DNA from: Isoptericola sediminis
Lineage (GTDB): Bacteria; Actinomycetota; Actinomycetes; Actinomycetales; Cellulomonadaceae
Reading direction: 5' to 3'
Assembly: GCF_013085345.1 (NCBI RefSeq)
Contig: NZ_JABFAJ010000003.1
Span: 248,001 to 312,000 of the forward strand
Length of the DNA stretch: 64,000 nucleotides
Position 1 is the stretch's first letter; each line of letters opens with the position of its first letter. Both the position numbers and the translations under genes were made by a program. A model generated the notes under the pieces. That model worked only from the letters and a program-made list of their open reading frames with translations, was not told the DNA's origin and searched no databases. Positions 60,336 to 64,000 of this stretch are shown here, in pieces.

Positions 60336-60860
60336 ATGGTCACCCTGACGACGCACGACCACGACGGCGAGCTGGCCGTCTTCCTCATCGGCGCACGCGT
60401 CGAACGCCTCTGGCGGCCCGACGCCTGGTGGCCGGCCCTGGCCGCGATGGGGCCGATGCTCGCCGAGCTCGCCGCCGACCCGGACTCCGGCTTCCTCGGG
60501 GCCACCACCCTCCTGGGCGCCCGAGGACCGACGGTGGTGCAGTACTGGCGCAGCGTGGAGGACATCTACGCGTACGCCAACGACGACGCGCGGCGGCACC
60601 GCCCCGCGTGGGTCGCGTTCTACCGCCGCGCCCGTCGGGTGCCCGGCGCGGTCACCGTCTGGCACGAGACGTTCCGGGTCCCGCCGGGCGGCCACGAGAG
60701 CCTCTACGCCGGGGCGCCCTCGGTCTTCGGGCTCGCGGCGGTCACCGGCGCGGTGCCGGCCACGCGGCGGGGCAGGACGGCGCGCGAGCGGCTGCGCAGC
60801 GCGAGGTCGGCGGGCGACGGGCCGGCCGGTCCGTCCGGCCCGTCCCGAGGGACGATCTAG
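60336..60860 (+). CDS. DUF4188-family protein (putative monooxygenase-like)
   Basis: The 174-residue protein shows the DUF4188 pattern: AVFLIGARVERLWRPDAWWPALAAMGPMLAELAADPDSGFLGATTLL, VQYWRSVEDIYAYANDDARRHRPAWVAFYRRARRVPGAVTVWHETF. The arrangement, with conserved Trp, His and Tyr around VQYWRS..IYAYA, resembles dimeric alpha/beta-barrel haem or monooxygenase folds; function unknown. AAGGAG precedes the ATG. It is under the divergent MerR promoter and overlaps the TrmH-like gene by 4 nt, tail to tail. Confidence 0.88.
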   Translation: MVTLTTHDHDGELAVFLIGARVERLWRPDAWWPALAAMGPMLAELAADPDSGFLGATTLLGARGPTVVQYWRSVEDIYAYANDDARRHRPAWVAFYRRARRVPGAVTVWHETFRVPPGGHESLYAGAPSVFGLAAVTGAVPATRRGRTARERLRSARSAGDGPAGPSGPSRGTI

Positions 60861-61681
60861 CGGGCGCGCGTCGCCCAGAACGCGACCGCCGAGGCCGCGG
60901 CGACGTTGAGCGAGTCGACGGCGCCGGCCATCGGGATGCGCACGACACGGTCGGCGGCGGCCACCGCACCGCGCGACAGCCCGTCGCCCTCCGTACCGAG
61001 CACGAGGGCGAGCCGGTCGGGCGCCTCGGCGGCCAGATCGTCGAGCGTGACGGCGTCGTCGCTGAGCGCCAGGGCAGCGACCGTGAAACCCAGTTCCTGC
61101 AGCGTGCCGACGTCTGCCGGCCACGCGTCGAGCCGGGTCCACGGCACCTGGAAGACCGTGCCCATCGAGACCCGCACGCTGCGCCGGTAGAGCGGGTCGG
61201 CGCAGCGCGGGGTCACCAGCACGGCGTCCACGCCCAGGCCCGCCGCGGACCGGAAGATCGCCCCGACGTTGGTGTGGTCGACGATGTCCTCCAGCACCGC
61301 CACCCGGCGCGCTCCCCCAGCCGGGCCGCTGCGCGAGAGCAGCTCGGCGACGTTCGCCAGCCCTGGCCGGTGCATGGCCGCGAGCGCCCCGCGGTGCAGG
61401 TGGAAGCCGGTGATCTCGTGCAGCACGGTCTCGTCGGCGACGAAGACGGGCACGTCGGGGTGCGCGGCGAGCACGTCGGACATCGAGTCGAGCCACTTGT
61501 CGGCCATGAGGAACGACCGCGGCCGGTGCCCGGCGGCCAGCGCCCGGCGGATGACGTTGGACGACTCGGCCATGAACAGCCCCTCGGCGGGCTCGCGGGC
61601 CGTGCGCAGCTTGACGTCGGTGAGGTCGGTGTAGTCGCGCAGGCGCGCGTCGGCGGGGTCGGTGACGTGGACGAGCGGCAT
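60857..61681 (-). CDS. TrmH/SpoU-family RNA 2'-O-methyltransferase
   Basis: The 274-residue protein has an N-terminal substrate-binding domain (RTAREPAEGLFMAESSNVIRRALAAGHRP) and the SPOUT domain: VLEDIVDHTNVGAIFRSAAGLGVDAVLVTPRCADPLYRRSVRVSMGTVF, LVLGTEGDGLS and VRIPMAGAVDSLNVAAASAVAFW. These give the trefoil-knot SAM site with the essential Asn/Arg/Ser. It methylates the ribose of an rRNA or tRNA base. GGGAG is upstream of the ATG at 61681. Confidence 0.93.
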   Translation of the reverse strand: MPLVHVTDPADARLRDYTDLTDVKLRTAREPAEGLFMAESSNVIRRALAAGHRPRSFLMADKWLDSMSDVLAAHPDVPVFVADETVLHEITGFHLHRGALAAMHRPGLANVAELLSRSGPAGGARRVAVLEDIVDHTNVGAIFRSAAGLGVDAVLVTPRCADPLYRRSVRVSMGTVFQVPWTRLDAWPADVGTLQELGFTVAALALSDDAVTLDDLAAEAPDRLALVLGTEGDGLSRGAVAAADRVVRIPMAGAVDSLNVAAASAVAFWATRAR

Positions 61682-61755
61682 CCGCCGATTCTCCCGTACT
61701 CCTGAACCCGTCGACGCCGTCGGCTCGTCGAGCGCCGTCGGCGGAGCCCACCGCC

Positions 61756-62997
61756 TCAGGACCCCGAGAACCACCGCAGCGTCAGCTCGCGCCAGGTCTG
61801 GGTACCCACTCCCCCGGGGGCGACGTCGAAGGCGTGCCCGGCCCGCGGCAGCTCGACCAGCTCGTGCTCCACCCCGTGCCGGGCGAGCACGTCGGCGAGG
61901 TCCTGCGCGCCGGCCGGCGGGACGAGACGGTCCGCCGTCCCGAGCATCATCAGGGTCGCCGGCGCCCCGGCGGCGACGTGCTCGGCCGGCGTCACCGCGG
62001 CGTAGCGCTCGGGCACCTCGGTGGGGGTCCCGCCCGTGTACCGCTCGGCCAGCACCCGTGCCCTGCTCCCGACGACCGGGTCGGTATTGTCGTGGAAGGC
62101 CACCGGGTCGGCCACGGGAAAGAGCGTGCTGACGGCGGCGACGCGGGGCAGGTCGCCGGGGCAGGCGGGTTCGATCTCCCCGGTGGTGGCGCGGTAGGCC
62201 ACGTCCAGCGCGACGTTGCCACCGGCGGAGTCCCCGGCGAGGTGGACCGCGGTGCCGTCGCCGCCGTGCTCGGCGGCGTGCCGGCCCACCCATACCAGCG
62301 CGCACGCCACCTGCGGCTCGACGACGTCCCAGCGGTGGTGCTCGTCGTCCGACAGCGGGTAGTCGACGCTGACGGCCAGGAAGCCCTGCTGCGCGAACCA
62401 GGCGGCGTGCGAGGCCGTGGTCGGCTGCAGGCGGTTCTCGGTGGCCCACCCGCCGCCGTGCACGAGCACGACCACGGGCGCCGGGGCGTCGTCCCCGCCG
62501 GTGCGGGGCAGCCAGACGGACAGCTCCTGCGCCTCGCCGTCCTGCTGCCCGTAGGTGGCGTGCAGGTCGGCGGACACGTCACCCCGGGACACGGCGAACA
62601 GCTCGCCGATCCGGACGGCGACGTCGTGGTGCTGGGCGACGAGCAGCTGCTGGGTCACGACGACGAACGCGCACACCGTGGTGACGACGCCGGCCGCGAG
62701 CACCAGGACCCGCGCCACCGACGCCCGGCGCAGCAGCGCGATCGTCCCCAGCACGACCACGACGATCCCCGCTGCCACGAACCACACCGCCCAGGGAGAC
62801 ACCGCCACCCCGACGTGCCCCCACCAGGGGGTGCCGGGAACCAGGGCGCCGGACGACAGGACCGCCAGCGGCAGGGCGACGGCCAGCAGCACGCCGACGG
62901 CGAGTCCGCCGCCACGCGAGGGGCGGCCCGGCCCGGCCGTGGCCGCGGACGTCGGCTCCTGGTCGGGACGGGTGTCGGGTGCGGTCACGCGCTCCAC
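61756..62997 (-). CDS. membrane-anchored alpha/beta hydrolase (esterase/lipase type)
   Basis: The 413-residue protein has a disordered start, three transmembrane helices (VGVLLAVALPLAVLSSGALV, WAVWFVAAGIVVVVLGTIALL, VLVLAAGVVTTVCAFVVV) and an extracytoplasmic HSL-type hydrolase domain: VLVHGGGWATENR (oxyanion HGGG), LAGDSAGGNVAL (nucleophile Ser), GTADRLVPP (Asp) and RAGHAFD (His). The triad is complete. It may hydrolyse esters or acyl chains at the cell surface. It is upstream of, and distinct from, the ABC gene, with a 21-nt gap. Confidence 0.9.
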   Translation of the reverse strand: MERVTAPDTRPDQEPTSAATAGPGRPSRGGGLAVGVLLAVALPLAVLSSGALVPGTPWWGHVGVAVSPWAVWFVAAGIVVVVLGTIALLRRASVARVLVLAAGVVTTVCAFVVVTQQLLVAQHHDVAVRIGELFAVSRGDVSADLHATYGQQDGEAQELSVWLPRTGGDDAPAPVVVLVHGGGWATENRLQPTTASHAAWFAQQGFLAVSVDYPLSDDEHHRWDVVEPQVACALVWVGRHAAEHGGDGTAVHLAGDSAGGNVALDVAYRATTGEIEPACPGDLPRVAAVSTLFPVADPVAFHDNTDPVVGSRARVLAERYTGGTPTEVPERYAAVTPAEHVAAGAPATLMMLGTADRLVPPAGAQDLADVLARHGVEHELVELPRAGHAFDVAPGGVGTQTWRELTLRWFSGS

Positions 62998-63018
62998 TGT
63001 GGCACGCGCGGCGGCGTC

Positions 63019-64000
63019 TCACGCACCGGAACCGCCGTCGGGCTCGTCCGTCATCGGCGCGGCGAACTGGCTCGCGTAGAGGCGGGCGTAGGCGCCGCCC
63101 GCCGCGAGCAGACCGTCGTGGTCGCCCTGCTCGACGATGCGGCCGTGCTCCATGACCACGATGAGGTCGGCCTCGCGGATGGTGGACAGCCGGTGGGCGA
63201 TGACGAACGAGGTGCGCCCGGAACGCAGGGCGTTCATCGCCTCCTGCACGAGCACCTCGGTGCGGGTGTCGACCGAGCTCGTCGCCTCGTCGAGGATGAG
63301 GATGTCGGGGTCGGCGAGGAAGGCCCGCGCGATCGTCAGCAGCTGCTTCTCGCCGGTCGACAGCGCGGCGCCGCCCTCGTCGAGGACCGTGTCGTAGCCG
63401 TCGGGCAGGGTGCGCACGAACGGGTCGACCGACGTCGCCCGCGTGGCCGCCAGGAACTCCTCGTCGGACACGTCGCGGCCCTCGCGCACCCCGTACCGGA
63501 TGTTCTCCGCGATCGTGCCGTGGAAGAGCCACGTGTCCTGCAGCACCATCCCGATCCGGGACCGCAGCCCGTCGCGGGTCATCTCGCGCGTGTCGACGCC
63601 GTCGAGCAGGATCCGGCCGCCGTCGACCTCGTAGAACCGCATGACGAGGTTGACCAGCGTCGTCTTGCCGGCCCCCGTCGGCCCCACGATCGCGATCGTG
63701 CGGCCGGGCTCGGCCACGAGGTCGAGGTGCTCGATGAGGGGTTCGTCGGGCACGTAGGAGAAGGACACGTCGTCGAACTCGACCCGCCCGCGCACCGTCG
63801 CCGGGTCGCGCGCCGGGTCCGGGTCGGGCTGCTGCTCCGGGGCGTCCAGCAGCTCGAAGACCCGCTCGGCCGAGGCCACCCCGGACTGGAGCAGGTTCAT
63901 CATCGAGGCGATCTGGCTCAACGGCTGCGTGAACTGGCGCGAGTACTGGATGAACGCCTGCACGTCCCCGATCGAGAGCTGACCCCCCGCGACGCGCAGC
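63019..64000 (-). CDS. ABC exporter, membrane-ATPase fusion (C-terminal part, truncated by the window)
   Basis: The visible part (327 residues) has the last transmembrane segment and the helix of a type I exporter ([52 protein letters not shown]) and a complete ATPase: Walker [14 protein letters not shown], the Q-loop [16 protein letters not shown], signature [32 protein letters not shown], and H-loop VIAHRLST. The signature has T in place of G at position 3 (LSTGE). The gene continues beyond 64000. Half of a heterodimeric exporter (e.g. of the TmrAB or LmrCD type) is likely; a partner may be downstream outside the window. Confidence 0.93.
   Translation of the reverse strand, partial: LRVAGGQLSIGDVQAFIQYSRQFTQPLSQIASMMNLLQSGVASAERVFELLDAPEQQPDPDPARDPATVRGRVEFDDVSFSYVPDEPLIEHLDLVAEPGRTIAIVGPTGAGKTTLVNLVMRFYEVDGGRILLDGVDTREMTRDGLRSRIGMVLQDTWLFHGTIAENIRYGVREGRDVSDEEFLAATRATSVDPFVRTLPDGYDTVLDEGGAALSTGEKQLLTIARAFLADPDILILDEATSSVDTRTEVLVQEAMNALRSGRTSFVIAHRLSTIREADLIVVMEHGRIVEQGDHDGLLAAGGAYARLYASQFAAPMTDEPDGGSGA

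Overview
The window is an ordinary-looking chromosomal segment of a very GC-rich actinobacterium (GC above 70%, strongly GC3-biased codon use, many GTG starts, ATGA/GTGA gene overlaps). A cluster equivalent to mycobacterial Rv1822-Rv1830 (pgsA, DUF881, small basic protein, DUF881, garA, ftsR, DUF151 nuclease, MerR), an imuA'-imuB-dnaE2 mutasome with an actinobacterial SOS box, an IdeR/DtxR-type iron box and a guanidine-III riboswitch all fit Actinobacteria. A Micrococcales member (Cellulomonadaceae/Promicromonosporaceae-like) is my best guess, by inference only. No rRNA, tRNA, CRISPR array, insertion sequence or prophage structural gene was recognised. Coding density is high and no gene-free stretch exceeds 300 bases.

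Layout. 1-3.5 kb: end of a luciferase-like monooxygenase with its FMN reductase, galE, a small lipoprotein and alanine dehydrogenase divergent from an Lrp/AsnC regulator. 4-6.7 kb: a small accessory island with a KfrA-like coiled-coil DNA-binding protein and a tyrosine recombinase whose catalytic domain carries an inserted peptidoglycan-binding-like module. 6.7-17.3 kb: metabolic and hypothetical genes (lipoprotein, GNAT, hydrolase, LLM oxidoreductase, a degenerate phosphotransferase, NAD-malic enzyme, secreted ThuA protein, MTHFR-like protein, ArsR/SRPBCC pair, alcohol dehydrogenase, YitT protein). 17.3-22 kb: AraC-VOC-UvrA-like-GNAT-phosphotransferase run. 22-26.8 kb: Hsp20/SDR pair, a secreted LVIVD-repeat protein, two GNATs and a guanidinium exporter under a guanidine-III riboswitch. 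27-30.1 kb: a hypothetical protein, a second tyrosine recombinase and a phospholipase D/cardiolipin synthase-like gene. 30.2-36 kb: the Rv1830-Rv1822-like cluster on the minus strand. 36-42.6 kb: DEAD-box helicase, PH protein, hisG/hisE, rpe, GNAT and a HipBA toxin-antitoxin pair. 42.7-48.5 kb: rsmB-fmt, RIO kinase, ectD and small genes. 48.5-54.7 kb: dnaE2-imuB-imuA'. 54.7-64 kb: fabG, an alpha-toroid protein, YbhB, YbaK, siderophore-interacting protein, DsbA/FrnE, a MerR/DUF4188 divergent pair, TrmH methyltransferase, a membrane esterase and a truncated ABC exporter.

Functional groupings. The imuA'-imuB-dnaE2 operon is a DNA-damage mutagenesis unit. The pgsA-to-MerR cluster links phospholipid synthesis, an envelope/division-associated module (DUF881/small basic protein) and control of central metabolism (GarA). 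hisE-hisG start histidine synthesis; rsmB-fmt serve translation; the SIP gene serves iron retrieval under iron control. A recurring feature is a TAnnnT -10 element placed exactly 6-7 nt before the start codon, seen at about 17 genes, which implies leaderless transcripts and helped to choose starts. The best leads for something unusual are the recombinase with the peptidoglycan-binding insert beside the KfrA-like gene, the guanidine-III riboswitch with a visible expression platform, a predicted pseudokinase, and a short overlapping upstream ORF in front of the RIO kinase.
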